From assembly GCA_001600495.1 (NCBI GenBank), contig BCKE01000027.1, forward strand, positions 296,731 to 318,677: a stretch of DNA of 21,947 bases. Reading direction: 5' to 3'. Below, piece after piece: positions 1-9,210 of this stretch. A program made the translations under genes and the position numbers. The first letter of the stretch is position 1, and each line of letters starts with the position of its first letter. This stretch comes from Pilasporangium apinafurcum (taxonomy: Eukaryota > Oomycota > Peronosporomycetes > Pythiales > Pythiaceae). A model generated the notes under the pieces. That model worked only from the letters and a program-made list of their open reading frames with translations, made no database searches and was not told the DNA's origin.

Positions 1-240
1 TCAACAACTGCGACGCCTGGCACTCCTTCGTCAACAACTGCGACGCCTGGCACTCCTTCGTCAACGACTGCGACGCCTGGCACTCCTTCGTCAACGACTG
101 CGACGCCTGGTACTCCTTCAGCGACAACCGCAACTCCTGGTGCTCCTTCGTCAACGACTGCAACTCCTGGTACTCCTTCAGCGACAACCGCAACTCCTGG
201 TACTCCTTCGTCAACGACTGCGACACCTGGATCCACGGTC
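1..240 (+). repeat. 30-bp tandem repeat, 8 units (coding)
   Basis: Eight 30-nt units run from base 1 to 240, encoding STTATPGTPS or ATTATPGTPS variants. The first two units are identical and later ones differ mainly at synonymous positions, which suggests recent expansion by unit duplication. The array continues off the left edge. Confidence 0.9.
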
Positions 241-1578
241 ACCCCCGCCCCAACGACACCTGGCACTCCAGCTACTCCAGCTCCAACGACACCTGGCACT
301 CCAGTTACTCCAGCTCCAACGACACCTGGATCTACGGTCACCCCTGCTCCAACAACACCTGGTACTCCTTCGTCAACAACTGCGGCACCAGTGACTCCAG
401 CTCCCTCTACCACGAAGCCAGTCACACCGGCTCCAACGAGCTCAAAACCTGTCACTCCTGCGCCTACTACACCAGAAGGACCCTGCACTGATGTGTCGGT
501 GGAGGGTGATGCCACGTACTGCATTCAAGGACCGATTTGCAGCGGATCTGGTGATTCGCCTGCTGGTTCGTTGTGCCCCAAAAAGGGTGACATTGCTGTC
601 CAGGACTGCCTGTCCACGTTGAAGAGCTGGACCGATGAAGCTTCGTGCATTGCTCCCGTGGACGCCGTGTGTAAGAAGATCAAGACGGGGGCATGGGGTT
701 GTGTGTGGGAATCAGACTCGCCTGCTGCCACTCCAGCTGCGACTGTTACGACACCTAAACCAACTCCAGCAGCTACTACCACTTCACCAAAGCCAACTCC
801 AGCAGCTACCACGAGTTCACCAAAGCCTACACCAGCAACTACCACCACTTCACCAAAGCCAACTCCAGCAGCTACCACGAGTTCACCAAAGCCTACACCA
901 GCAGCTACCACCACTTCACCAAAGCCAACTCCGGCCACTACGACTGCTTCGCCCAAACCTACACCAGCCGCTACGACTACTTCACCAAGCCCAACTCCTG
1001 CTGTCACTACACCAGCACCAGTTCCTACTCCAACTGTGACGACCCCTACCTCAGCACCAACTCCAGCTGTGACGACGATTTCGCCTACACCTTGTCCAAA
1101 TACGGAAGCCCCAACACCAGCCCCAACTACTGTTGTTCCAACACCATGTCCGACTACCGAAATCCCAACACCAGCGCCAACTACTGAAGTCCCAACTCCA
1201 TGCCCAACCACCCCCGCTCCAACGCCATGCCCAACCACCCCTGCTCCAACNCCATGCCCAACCACCCCNGCTCCAACGCCATGCCCAACCACCCCNGCTC
1301 CAACGCCATGCCCAACCACCCCTGCTCCAACGCCATGCCCAACCACCCCAGTACCGACATCTACGGAATTGCAAACAAAGACTCTAGTTGCTGTCACAAC
1401 CGCTGATGCTGCTGACAGCACTTCCAGTACCACCGAAAATACCGCTAGTTCCGTCGGTGTTCTGCCCTGGGTCGCCGCGATTGCTGCAGTGGTGATCGCA
1501 TGTGTAGTAGTATTCAAAAGGTTGTACGCATCGCGTTCGTCGATGGACTACCATGATATGGTGCTCACCCCCAAGTAA
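1..1578 (+). CDS. mucin-like surface protein, 5' truncated (Thr/Pro repeats, Cys module, C-terminal TM)
   Basis: Frame 1 is open from the first base, so the 5' end lies outside the window; 525 residues are visible. The order is: ten-residue repeats (residues 1-80, unit STTATPGTPS), a PT-rich linker, a compact module with eight cysteines (about residues 161-240, ending GAWGCVWES), eleven-residue repeats (251-338, unit SPKPTPAATTT), nine-residue repeats (399-452, unit TPCPTTPAP), a hydrophobic span VLPWVAAIAAVVIACVVVF (487-505) and a basic 20-residue tail. The Thr/Pro density predicts heavy O-glycosylation, and the single C-terminal span predicts a type I plasma-membrane protein. Oomycetes carry families of such mucin-like proteins, including the cyst-germination CAR proteins, thought to coat spores and germ tubes. 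Assignment to a particular subfamily is inference. The GTG at 391 is not a start. A long antisense frame is a shadow of the repeats. Confidence 0.85.
   Translation, partial: STTATPGTPSSTTATPGTPSSTTATPGTPSSTTATPGTPSATTATPGAPSSTTATPGTPSATTATPGTPSSTTATPGSTVTPAPTTPGTPATPAPTTPGTPVTPAPTTPGSTVTPAPTTPGTPSSTTAAPVTPAPSTTKPVTPAPTSSKPVTPAPTTPEGPCTDVSVEGDATYCIQGPICSGSGDSPAGSLCPKKGDIAVQDCLSTLKSWTDEASCIAPVDAVCKKIKTGAWGCVWESDSPAATPAATVTTPKPTPAATTTSPKPTPAATTSSPKPTPATTTTSPKPTPAATTSSPKPTPAATTTSPKPTPATTTASPKPTPAATTTSPSPTPAVTTPAPVPTPTVTTPTSAPTPAVTTISPTPCPNTEAPTPAPTTVVPTPCPTTEIPTPAPTTEVPTPCPTTPAPTPCPTTPAPXPCPTTXAPTPCPTTXAPTPCPTTPAPTPCPTTPVPTSTELQTKTLVAVTTADAADSTSSTTENTASSVGVLPWVAAIAAVVIACVVVFKRLYASRSSMDYHDMVLTPK
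751..1014 (+). repeat. 33-bp tandem repeat, 8 units (coding)
   Basis: Eight units of 33 nt each encode an eleven-residue (S/T)PKPTPAxTTx module. Alternating AATTS and AATTT/ATTTT endings suggest that duplication sometimes involved pairs of units. The last unit is SPSPTPAVTTP, after which the pattern decays into PT-rich sequence. Confidence 0.88.
1195..1356 (+). repeat. 27-bp tandem repeat, 6 units, with three N bases
   Basis: Six 27-nt units encode TPCPTTPAP (the last is TPCPTTPVP). The N bases at 1251, 1269 and 1296 are third positions of ACN, CCN and CCN, so the residues are still Thr, Pro and Pro. Every unit carries one cysteine, which is unusual for a mucin spacer and would allow disulphide cross-linking. 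Confidence 0.9.
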
Positions 1579-3918
1579 ATTGTAGCGATAAGCAACAAAC
1601 AACAACAACGCAACCATCCAATCGAAGGAACGGGCTTGTGTTTTCTGTGCGTTAGCAAATTTTGCATTTAAAAATCTGAATATACTGCGCTTTGTATATA
1701 TTTGCATCTATCTTTTTATAATGCATTTTTACAATCGGAAACGGTTCTCTATGCTCTGTTTTTTTGTGAGCAAGAACAAAAAGAATTGCAATTTCTCTCT
1801 CGACCTCTTTAGTAATTACCGTCACTTCAGATACATGCCGATGCGGAACTGATATAACTACAGCTACTTTACCAGAACCGAAGGGCGTGATCACTACCTC
1901 AGGGTAGTACTGCCTTTTTACAAATGTAACCGTTTGCTTTCCCATAGCTGAATATCGAGTACGAAGTGCAAATGCTCCACCCCACAAGTTTTTTTCGCTG
2001 ACTACTTACTGCTCTAGCCGCCACAGTAGAAGGAAACAGCGAGTAGATACAGTGATAAGTTACTAGTACCCACGAACCTTTGAGCTCCAACAGTTTCCAT
2101 CAAATGGGTAAATATGGCTAATAATACCCCAGGGTGATAGTTAGCGTCTTGCTAACAACACAACTTACTTCGACAACAAGTGAATGAGAGCTGTGATAAG
2201 AGTGTTAGCGCGGTGTATGAAGCAGTACACAAACAAGACACCATGGATATGACATTAAATCCATCTCCGGATGCACAGTGAGTATGTTATTGATACTTTG
2301 TTCGCTCGCTCACTCATCTCTTTTGGTGTAATCAGTAAACTATGGAGCCAAACAACTAGTTTCCGACAGAACCAATGAGTGCACTCGGTAAGCTGAAGCA
2401 GTCATCCCTGATTCGCTCATCACACGTTTTTGTTATTATTATAAACGTGGGATATGTATAGACATCTGGCACGACTAGTTACATGTAGCGAACAGCATCT
2501 TGGTGAGCAAAAGCGTATAGTAGGGGTATTGGTAGAGTACTAAACCGATTTCGATATTCTACATTAATAGCACAGCGAAAGTGACTCCAACTGGCCTTCC
2601 GGTGGTAAGAATTGGGTTTAGGAGCTGCACAAGCTCCGAGGAGCTACAGTACTGCTGTCTGATTGAGTAGCGGGCATGCCGACAATACGAAGCAATTACA
2701 CGAACCAAATTTTTTGCAAGATAACAAATGCATGCGGTGCGCCTTGGTGAGAATACGACAGACATTTTCGCAACTCCATGCGCGAGTACACAATGAAATG
2801 GATGTCTCTGTTTCACAGTCGAAGAAAAATTGGCTGGGTAGTGGCGGTATGAGTGATGTGGACAGAGGTTGTACGTACGCGTGAAGTGCAGGAAAGGAAT
2901 GTAGAACTCAAAGATACAGCTCACACAATCAGCAAGGAGATGCGACATTCGCCACCGGGACGAACGATTTGCCTCTACTAGAGTTCAAGATAAAGATGGT
3001 ATAGTATTACTTTGAAAAGAACGGTAGCATGGTGTAAGAGCGGATTCTTCACCCAAAGTTTGCATTACGCATCAAATCAAGTACTATGCGAGCAGTAATC
3101 AATAATCCACTTCCTTGGAGGAAAAAGATGGTCAGCATTGTTTCTACAGGACCTTCGCTTTAGTGAAGAGATAGATGCTCCATACAGAAAAAACAAACAA
3201 ACAAAAAAACGGACATGCGACTGCCAAAAGCGACTGTGTAGTCGCTTCTCATGCAAGCGTGAAACCTGAAAATGTACCCTGTAACACAAACAGCGATTAT
3301 TGTACACAATGGGCATGCGTAAGTGCTCTGGAATATTGCTGATCCAGAAAAATCCATTTTTGATGGCTTCAGCCAAAATCAAAGCGAGCGCATTGATCTG
3401 TCCGTGCATTCTCAGACGCCGATAGCTCACACATCTCCACCGGGAAAACAGACGCGGCCATCTGTTTGGTCCGATTGTGTGGACGGACATAACTATCCCA
3501 CCGTTTGAGACACATCTTGACAACCGCTCATACTTGTTAAAGTATATATGCGGCAAGCCTTTACGGACTTTTGCGCTGGTTGTATTAGTCTGAATATACT
3601 TATACGAGAGTCATCTGTTTGCAAATCCCACTTGTACGTAATGGCCATGCACATCAGTGACATCCATCTGGACCGACTCCCCAAAGCATCCAGATGGCCG
3701 CAAAGAACGAACACGAAGAGCTACGCAACAAAACGTAAGTGCAACCAGCGTTTCGTTTTTCTCCTCGCCACCATTCTCACGAACTTCATTACTCCTCTCT
3801 TACGTGAGTGGGGCCTGAGTTATTCTTCAACTTTCACGTGGAAGACAACGACCATCTTGCTCTGTTCGAGGTGGTATAATACTTTGTTCAGCTAAAACAA
3901 ACAGCTTAATAAACCAAC
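1579..3918. other. gene-free interval (2.3 kb)
   Basis: This stretch contains the 3'UTR of the mucin-like gene and the promoter of the tyrosinase gene. Open frames of up to 159 codons occur on both strands (for example 3077-3556 minus and 2559-2948 minus), but none shows a recognisable domain, signal peptide or gene-like composition. An A-rich run lies near 3185-3210, and a TATAATA-like sequence lies about 45 nt upstream of the tyrosinase start. No RNA gene was seen. Confidence 0.6.
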
Positions 3919-6171
3919 ATGCAACTCTCCCGAATTCTTGGGGCTCTGTCGATGGCAGCCTTGGCCTTGGGCGCCTCTACCGTCGACGCTACCAAAAGCT
4001 CAGCATCGGCACTGTCTGGTGGTAATTCAGCTTGTGGTGGCAAGCGTGTGCGAAAGGAATGGTCGGCGCTCACGGCCGATGAACAGACAACGTACTTGGA
4101 AGCCGTGGAATTGGCCATCCAAAATGGCGTCGTCAAAGACCTTGCGGCTATCCACATCGAAGACATGGGCGAAGCACAGGCCCATCATTCATGCGCATTC
4201 TTGTCGTGGCATCGCCGTTTGCTGCTCGCCTACGAATCGTATTTGCGTGACTTGGGCGACAAGTATGCGTGCGTGACGATCCCGTACTACGACGTGCATA
4301 CAGCATACGTTAAGGCTGCCAATAAGCAATGCTCAAACATGTACGACTGCTCCGATATCTTTCGCGGCATTGGTGGTGATGTGGCATCAACCAGCAAGTC
4401 TCGCATTACGTTGAATGGGAAATCGTGCTCAGGGTACCAAGTAAAAGGTGCGCCGTTCACGGTTGATTGCGATGACTCCAACAACTGCGGCTACACCGTA
4501 CGTAATGATCTCAAGACTAAGGCTGTGCCCTCGGGTGCTGGTTTTGGCAGCTTCCAGAGCATTGTGAGTGGCTCGCAGGACTACGTGACGTTCCTTGAAG
4601 GGATCCAGTTTGGCGTGCACAACGAAGTGCACAACGCAGTGGGTGGAACAATGGCGACGTTTGCCTCGCCACGTGATACATTCTTCTTCTCCTGGCATGC
4701 GGCTATTGATATGTACTTGTACATCTACAATCTCTGTCACTTCGGGGTTCCATTGACGGAAGACCAGATGAAGACATCGCTCAATGCGTTTGCTGCGGCA
4801 ACGCAGTCCTGTGGTGGCGTTTCTGGTGTGGGTTCGGAGACGAAACTCATTCAAAATGTGAACGTGAACGGCCAGAAGATGGATGTGACGGAGCATCCAA
4901 CGCTCGGCAAGTACTTTAAGTATGTCGGCGATGAGATGTGGAATTACGCCGACACGACGCAACTAGGCGACTACAGCTACACATACGAGCTACCTGCAAT
5001 CGTGACGGAGCAGTTGTTGACTAACACTGACATGTGCCCCGTATTCAACAGCATCCCATCAACAAGTAGTAGCGGCTCGACTTCTGCTTCTGCTTCCACC
5101 TCGGCTTCGGCTTCGGCTTCGGCTTCGGTTTCTGCATCTGCATCTGGCTCAGGCGTGTCGTCTGCTTCTGCCTCCAGCAGCGCTAGCCATGATGGCTCAG
5201 TCAGTGCCTCGGCCTCTGGTTCTAGCTCCAGCTTCCGTAGCAGCAGCGCTTCGGGTTCTGTGTCCAGCTCTACCTCCAGCTCTTCTGGTTCGGCTGTTTC
5301 TAGCTCTACCTCCAGCTCCTCCAGTCCATCGATCGCCAGCTCCACTGGTTCGAGTGGCAGCGAGAGCTCCATTACCGATAGTGATGATGAAGACGATGAA
5401 AGCGAAGATGGCGGCTATAGCGATGCGTACTCGTACGCTGGTATTCCCACGGCCTCGGCACATACAGGCATCGTCGTCTCCACCAACACCAGCACTACCA
5501 CTACCACTACTACCACTACCACTACTTCCTCTGCGGATGTGGATGTGGATGTCTCTGTCAGCAGCAGCGGTGCTGAAGATTCTACTACCACAACTGACTC
5601 AGTTGCTGTCAGTGGTGACTACTGGATCTGGGTCAAGACCACCTACGACGGCTTGGTCGAGCGGTTCGGTGCGGACAACATGGACCTCATCGCCCAGCAG
5701 ATGCATCTCGCGGAATGTGAAGCTTTTGATAGCACATATGGTGTTGTCACGTTCTCGGACGAATTCGTGGAAAACTTCCACTTGGCCTCGAACCGTCCCA
5801 CGTGTGGTAAGAAAGTCGACGCCATCGCCGCGGGCAATGTGACCGTCGCCGTGGAAACCACGAGTTTCAAAGCTGAGGACGTCAAGATTACCGATGATAA
5901 AGACGTCATTGAGACCGTCAAGCAAGAGTACACGCCACTCACCAAGTCTACCGAGCCGTTGATCGACCCAACGTACGTCAAGACCATGGAAGCACCATTG
6001 AAGGAAGCGCAGGAACAAGCTGCCGCTGCAACTGCTTCTTCGTCGTCGTCGCCGTACACACAAGGTACTAAAACACCCGCAACGTCGAATAACAACTCGG
6101 GCGCGTCGACTACCCCCGCTGCGACGCCAGCAGCAACCAAACCCAGTAGCCATGATGACTGCCCAATGTAA
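3919..6171 (+). CDS. secreted tyrosinase (copper monooxygenase) with Ser-rich linker and C-terminal extension
   Basis: The product has 750 residues and no intron. A signal peptide (about 1-20) is followed by a tyrosinase core. The CuA ligands are likely H79, H89 or H90, and H98, the last in the SWHRRLLLAYE motif. The CuB ligands are H234 and H238 in HNEVH and H260 in FFFSWH. Type 3 copper enzymes oxidise phenols to quinones and melanin precursors. After the core come a Ser/Ala-rich tract (about 381-485), an acidic patch (488-497), a Thr run (about 523-537), a small folded-looking segment (about 565-640, starting YWIWVKTTYDGL) and an Ala/Thr/Pro-rich tail. The gene starts at the first ATG, which is followed directly by the hydrophobic leader. 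The low-complexity linker suggests a wall-associated, O-glycosylated enzyme; this is inference. It converges on RRP4. Confidence 0.9.
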   Translation: MQLSRILGALSMAALALGASTVDATKSSASALSGGNSACGGKRVRKEWSALTADEQTTYLEAVELAIQNGVVKDLAAIHIEDMGEAQAHHSCAFLSWHRRLLLAYESYLRDLGDKYACVTIPYYDVHTAYVKAANKQCSNMYDCSDIFRGIGGDVASTSKSRITLNGKSCSGYQVKGAPFTVDCDDSNNCGYTVRNDLKTKAVPSGAGFGSFQSIVSGSQDYVTFLEGIQFGVHNEVHNAVGGTMATFASPRDTFFFSWHAAIDMYLYIYNLCHFGVPLTEDQMKTSLNAFAAATQSCGGVSGVGSETKLIQNVNVNGQKMDVTEHPTLGKYFKYVGDEMWNYADTTQLGDYSYTYELPAIVTEQLLTNTDMCPVFNSIPSTSSSGSTSASASTSASASASASVSASASGSGVSSASASSSASHDGSVSASASGSSSSFRSSSASGSVSSSTSSSSGSAVSSSTSSSSSPSIASSTGSSGSESSITDSDDEDDESEDGGYSDAYSYAGIPTASAHTGIVVSTNTSTTTTTTTTTTTSSADVDVDVSVSSSGAEDSTTTTDSVAVSGDYWIWVKTTYDGLVERFGADNMDLIAQQMHLAECEAFDSTYGVVTFSDEFVENFHLASNRPTCGKKVDAIAAGNVTVAVETTSFKAEDVKITDDKDVIETVKQEYTPLTKSTEPLIDPTYVKTMEAPLKEAQEQAAAATASSSSSPYTQGTKTPATSNNNSGASTTPAATPAATKPSSHDDCPM
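5063..5380 (+). repeat. Ser/Ala-coding low-complexity tract
   Basis: Runs of TCT/TCG/AGC and GCT/GCC codons encode about 100 residues of Ser, Ala and some Gly/Thr between the catalytic core and the acidic patch of the tyrosinase. Codon choice is mixed, so it is maintained as a protein linker rather than as a pure DNA microsatellite. Confidence 0.75.
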
Positions 6172-6323
6172 AGTCACCTGAAAGATGTTTGATGACTTTC
6201 TTTTTCTTTGTGAAACCATGGAGGTGTAGAAAGATAGATGCAATGGAGCAAACACACCGTTTTTGTTGTAATCGAATCATGAATGTACCTCCATTTTCGA
6301 GAGTAATCTTATTCTAATCTATC

Positions 6324-7223
6324 TCATCTCTCACGTGCCTCCAGCATTTCGTAGGTGGCCAAGATGCTCTCAGGTGTGATTAAGCGGAATTGATCATTTA
6401 AGAGCAGTAAAGATCGATAGATGCGTGCAATCCGCTTCCGGTCATCCACACTCATCGGCGTACTGGCATGCAACTGGCGTTTGGCTGTGAGAATTTCGAC
6501 ACGAGTTTCCATATTGCCTGCAGCATTTTCATCGATGTGATCTTCAGCAACACCACCCAGCGATGCCATGCTGCGCGTGATCCACACGTAGCCATTCGTA
6601 CCGAGAATAAGTTCCACGCCGATACTGCTGAGCGTGATCATGTGCTGCTTCATGCGCTTGATCAATGGAGCTGCCACCTGTACAAATTGCCCATTTTCAA
6701 GTTTTCCATACCGCAAACTGCGTGTATGTAGACTTAATGATCCATCATAACGCACTTCTTGGATTTCTGCACTAATCAAATCGTTCTCTACAAAGAAATT
6801 CCGCATTTGCAGTTGGTCTTCGTACGTCCGTCGTCGCTGTGCACCACCTGGTAATGTAACACTACTGAGCATGAGCGACGCGTCTTGCTGCCCATTTACG
6901 TCCACTTTCCAGCGTTTACTACCCACTTCGGTGATTCGTCCAACAATAATATCACCCACTTCGCCAATATATCGGGACACAAGCGGCCGGACCGTGATAA
7001 GCTGATTCACTTTCTCCACGACACCAGCAACACTTGCGATCAACTCGTTGTTGCTCATGTACGTGCCGTGACCACGCAAAAAAGCGCCTGTTTCCGTACT
7101 AATGACCTGACCAGGCGTGACAACAACGATCTGCTGCGTATCTTCCATCTCTACGTCGTCGTCCAGGTGATCATTTGCACCCAGAGCACCATCTTCTGCA
7201 TTCGTCCGCACGTGAATCTGCAT
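6324..7223 (-). CDS. RRP4: exosome complex component RRP4 (EXOSC2)
   Basis: The 299-residue protein is full length for the RRP4 family. The N-terminal exosome domain carries VVVTPGQVI and FLRGHGTYM (about 33-56), then SVAGVVEKVNQLITVRPL. An S1 RNA-binding domain (about 88-170) includes GEVGDIIVGRITEV, RWKVDVN and SLSLHTRSLRYGKL. A KH domain follows with the GTNG loop at 208-211 (ILGTNGYVWI). RRP4 is one of three cap subunits of the RNA exosome, which feeds RNA to the 3'-5' nucleases in nucleus and cytoplasm. It is divergent from ADE2 and convergent with the tyrosinase gene, 152 bp away. Confidence 0.96.
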   Translation of the reverse strand: MQIHVRTNAEDGALGANDHLDDDVEMEDTQQIVVVTPGQVISTETGAFLRGHGTYMSNNELIASVAGVVEKVNQLITVRPLVSRYIGEVGDIIVGRITEVGSKRWKVDVNGQQDASLMLSSVTLPGGAQRRRTYEDQLQMRNFFVENDLISAEIQEVRYDGSLSLHTRSLRYGKLENGQFVQVAAPLIKRMKQHMITLSSIGVELILGTNGYVWITRSMASLGGVAEDHIDENAAGNMETRVEILTAKRQLHASTPMSVDDRKRIARIYRSLLLLNDQFRLITPESILATYEMLEARER

Positions 7224-7354
7224 CCTTCACGGGTGTCTTTGTCGATTTGTTTGGTTGGTTCAAAGAGTAAGTTGCGATGTGGACCACATCGACAAATTGC
7301 GCAATTATATCCAATAGTATTTAATTATAGGTCTATCTAACAATATTTTGACCA
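7224..7354. promoter_or_regulatory. divergent promoter between RRP4 and ADE2
   Basis: Only 131 bp separate the two start codons, so both promoters must lie here. Two perfect palindromes are visible: CGATGTGGACCACATCG at 7275-7291 (8-bp arms, 1-nt centre) and AATTGCGCAATT at 7295-7306. On the minus strand, CAATTTGTC (7291-7299) fits the oomycete flanking promoter element CAWTTTNYY and could mark the RRP4 start region. TTTGTCGAT near 7230 and ATCGACAAA near 7288-7296 form a further inverted pair. Confidence 0.6.
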
Positions 7355-9178
7355 ATGAATAAAGAGAAAATCTCTGAGGTGGGTGAGTGGTTGCACTTTC
7401 TAGTGGATGCGGCCACCAATCTTCTCAGTATTGAAGTCACACCAGCAAGCCCAACTACAGATAAGCAGATGCCAGTAGTCAAGACGTTGCAAGGTGGCGC
7501 GCCGCCGGTCTTAGGCGTACTGGGCGGTGGCCAATTAGGGCGTATGATGGCGAGTGCAGCGCATCGGCTCGGGATCGAGATGATCGTGTTGGATCCGCAG
7601 GGCAAAGATTCACCTACTGGACAGATGGGTGTCGGAGCCATCGCTGGCAGCTTCACGAACGAAAGCGATATCGCTGCTTTAGCCAAGCGCTGCGATGTGC
7701 TGACGGTCGAGATTGAACACGTGAATGCCGCATATCTTGAAAAGTTGCAAAATGAACAGGGTTTGCTCGTTCATCCGTCGCCTGCAACGATCGCGCTCAT
7801 CCAGGACAAGTATCGGCAAAAGCAGTTCTTTGACAAGATCGATGGCATTCATGTGGCACCGTTTCAGATCTTGACGTCCATTGAAGATGGAATTCGCGTT
7901 GGGCAGGAGTTCGGGTATCCATACATGCTGAAATCGCGACTGTTTGCTTATGATGGCAAAGGAAACGCCGTTATCACGCAACGGGAGGATCTCGAAGAGG
8001 CGTTCACGAAACTCGGTGTTAAAGCCGGTGGCGACGTCAAATTGTATGCTGAGAAATGGGTTCCATTCACAAAAGAGTTGGCAGTGATGGTCGTCAAAGC
8101 TGACGCCGATGTGCGTGCTTATCCAGTCGTGGAAACCACTCAGAAGGACAGCATTTGTGACACAGTGCTTGCCCCTGCACAGATCTCGCAGGATACGTAC
8201 GCCAAGGCAAAGCAAATGGCGTTCGATGCTGTTTCTCATTTGAATGGCAACGGTATCTACGGCGTTGAGCTCTTTTTGACTGCAAATGGTGATATCTACT
8301 TAAACGAAATCGCTCCACGGCCTCACAATTCGGGACATTACACCATCGAAGCCTGTGAGACTGATCAGTTTGAACAACATCTGCGTGCTGTTTGTGGATT
8401 GCCACTTGGTGGATGTGAGTTGCGCGTAAACTCTGCACTGATGGTGAACGTGATTGGTACACCGAACGCCAGCGAAGATGACAGCTATGCACTGTTGCGC
8501 AAAAGTTTGACTGTCCCCGGTGCGATTGCACACTTTTACGGCAAAGCGGGAGTTCGTGCTGGTCGGAAACTCGGGCATCTTACTGTCGTGGCCACGAGTG
8601 TGCAGCAACTACAGGACCGTGTGACGATGTTGTCGCCTGAAGTGGCCAAGAACGTTGGGTTGGTGGCGTCTCCTCCGCTTGTGGGCATTGTCATGGGCTC
8701 AGACTCGGACTTGCCAACCATGGCAGCTGCGGCAGAGATGCTGGAGAAATTCCATGTACCATACGAACTCTCGATCGTGTCGGCGCATCGCACACCTGGT
8801 CGCATGTACGAATACGCGCAGAACGCATTCCGTCGTGGGCTCAAGGTGATTATTGCTGGCGCTGGCGGTGCTGCCCATTTGCCAGGAATGATTGCCGCGT
8901 TGACACCGTTGCCAGTGATCGGTGTCCCTGTCAAGACGAGTACATTGAATGGCCAGGATTCACTGCTGAGCATCGTGCAGATGCCGCGTGGTGTGCCAGT
9001 GGCGACGGTGGCGATTGGCAATTCAACCAACGCTGGTTTATTGGCCGTGCGAATGCTTGGAGACAAGTATTTGGTGGAGATGGAGAAGTTTTTGGAGATG
9101 CAGAGACTTGAGGTTGACGGAAAGATTGAGAAAATGGAGCAAATCGGATGGAAGGAGTACCTGAAAGCCATGAAGTAG
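7355..9178 (+). CDS. ADE2: phosphoribosylaminoimidazole carboxylase, PurK-PurE fusion (ADE2 type)
   Basis: The protein has 607 residues, or 569 if the second ATG at 7469 is used. The N-terminal half is a PurK-type ATP-grasp enzyme: [12 protein letters not shown] (about 54-65), [16 protein letters not shown], the central ATP-grasp segment and [16 protein letters not shown]. The C-terminal part from about residue 440 is Pur[34 protein letters not shown] and [14 protein letters not shown]. Together they convert aminoimidazole ribotide to its carboxylated form in de novo purine synthesis, as in fungal Ade2. Animals instead fuse a PurE-like class II domain to SAICAR synthetase. The first 38 residues do not resemble the family, so the start remains open between the two ATGs. 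Confidence 0.95.
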   Translation: MNKEKISEVGEWLHFLVDAATNLLSIEVTPASPTTDKQMPVVKTLQGGAPPVLGVLGGGQLGRMMASAAHRLGIEMIVLDPQGKDSPTGQMGVGAIAGSFTNESDIAALAKRCDVLTVEIEHVNAAYLEKLQNEQGLLVHPSPATIALIQDKYRQKQFFDKIDGIHVAPFQILTSIEDGIRVGQEFGYPYMLKSRLFAYDGKGNAVITQREDLEEAFTKLGVKAGGDVKLYAEKWVPFTKELAVMVVKADADVRAYPVVETTQKDSICDTVLAPAQISQDTYAKAKQMAFDAVSHLNGNGIYGVELFLTANGDIYLNEIAPRPHNSGHYTIEACETDQFEQHLRAVCGLPLGGCELRVNSALMVNVIGTPNASEDDSYALLRKSLTVPGAIAHFYGKAGVRAGRKLGHLTVVATSVQQLQDRVTMLSPEVAKNVGLVASPPLVGIVMGSDSDLPTMAAAAEMLEKFHVPYELSIVSAHRTPGRMYEYAQNAFRRGLKVIIAGAGGAAHLPGMIAALTPLPVIGVPVKTSTLNGQDSLLSIVQMPRGVPVATVAIGNSTNAGLLAVRMLGDKYLVEMEKFLEMQRLEVDGKIEKMEQIGWKEYLKAMK

Positions 9179-9210
9179 ATTGGCAAGGGAGCAACAGAAT
9201 TGTATTGTGT

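Noticed and set aside
525-1517. Antisense open frame of 330 codons over the mucin-like gene
   Set aside because: It is the mirror of the Thr/Pro repeat codons (Val/Gly-rich, no stops because of repeat composition). The sense frame has a coherent Cys module and membrane anchor.
3077-3556. Minus-strand frame of 159 codons in the 2.3-kb gap, considered as a transposase remnant
   Set aside because: No catalytic or DNA-binding motif could be identified; composition looks random.
4977-5842. Open frames on both strands over the Ser-rich part of the tyrosinase gene
   Set aside because: They are low-complexity shadows of the Ser/Ala codon tract with no independent start context or domain.
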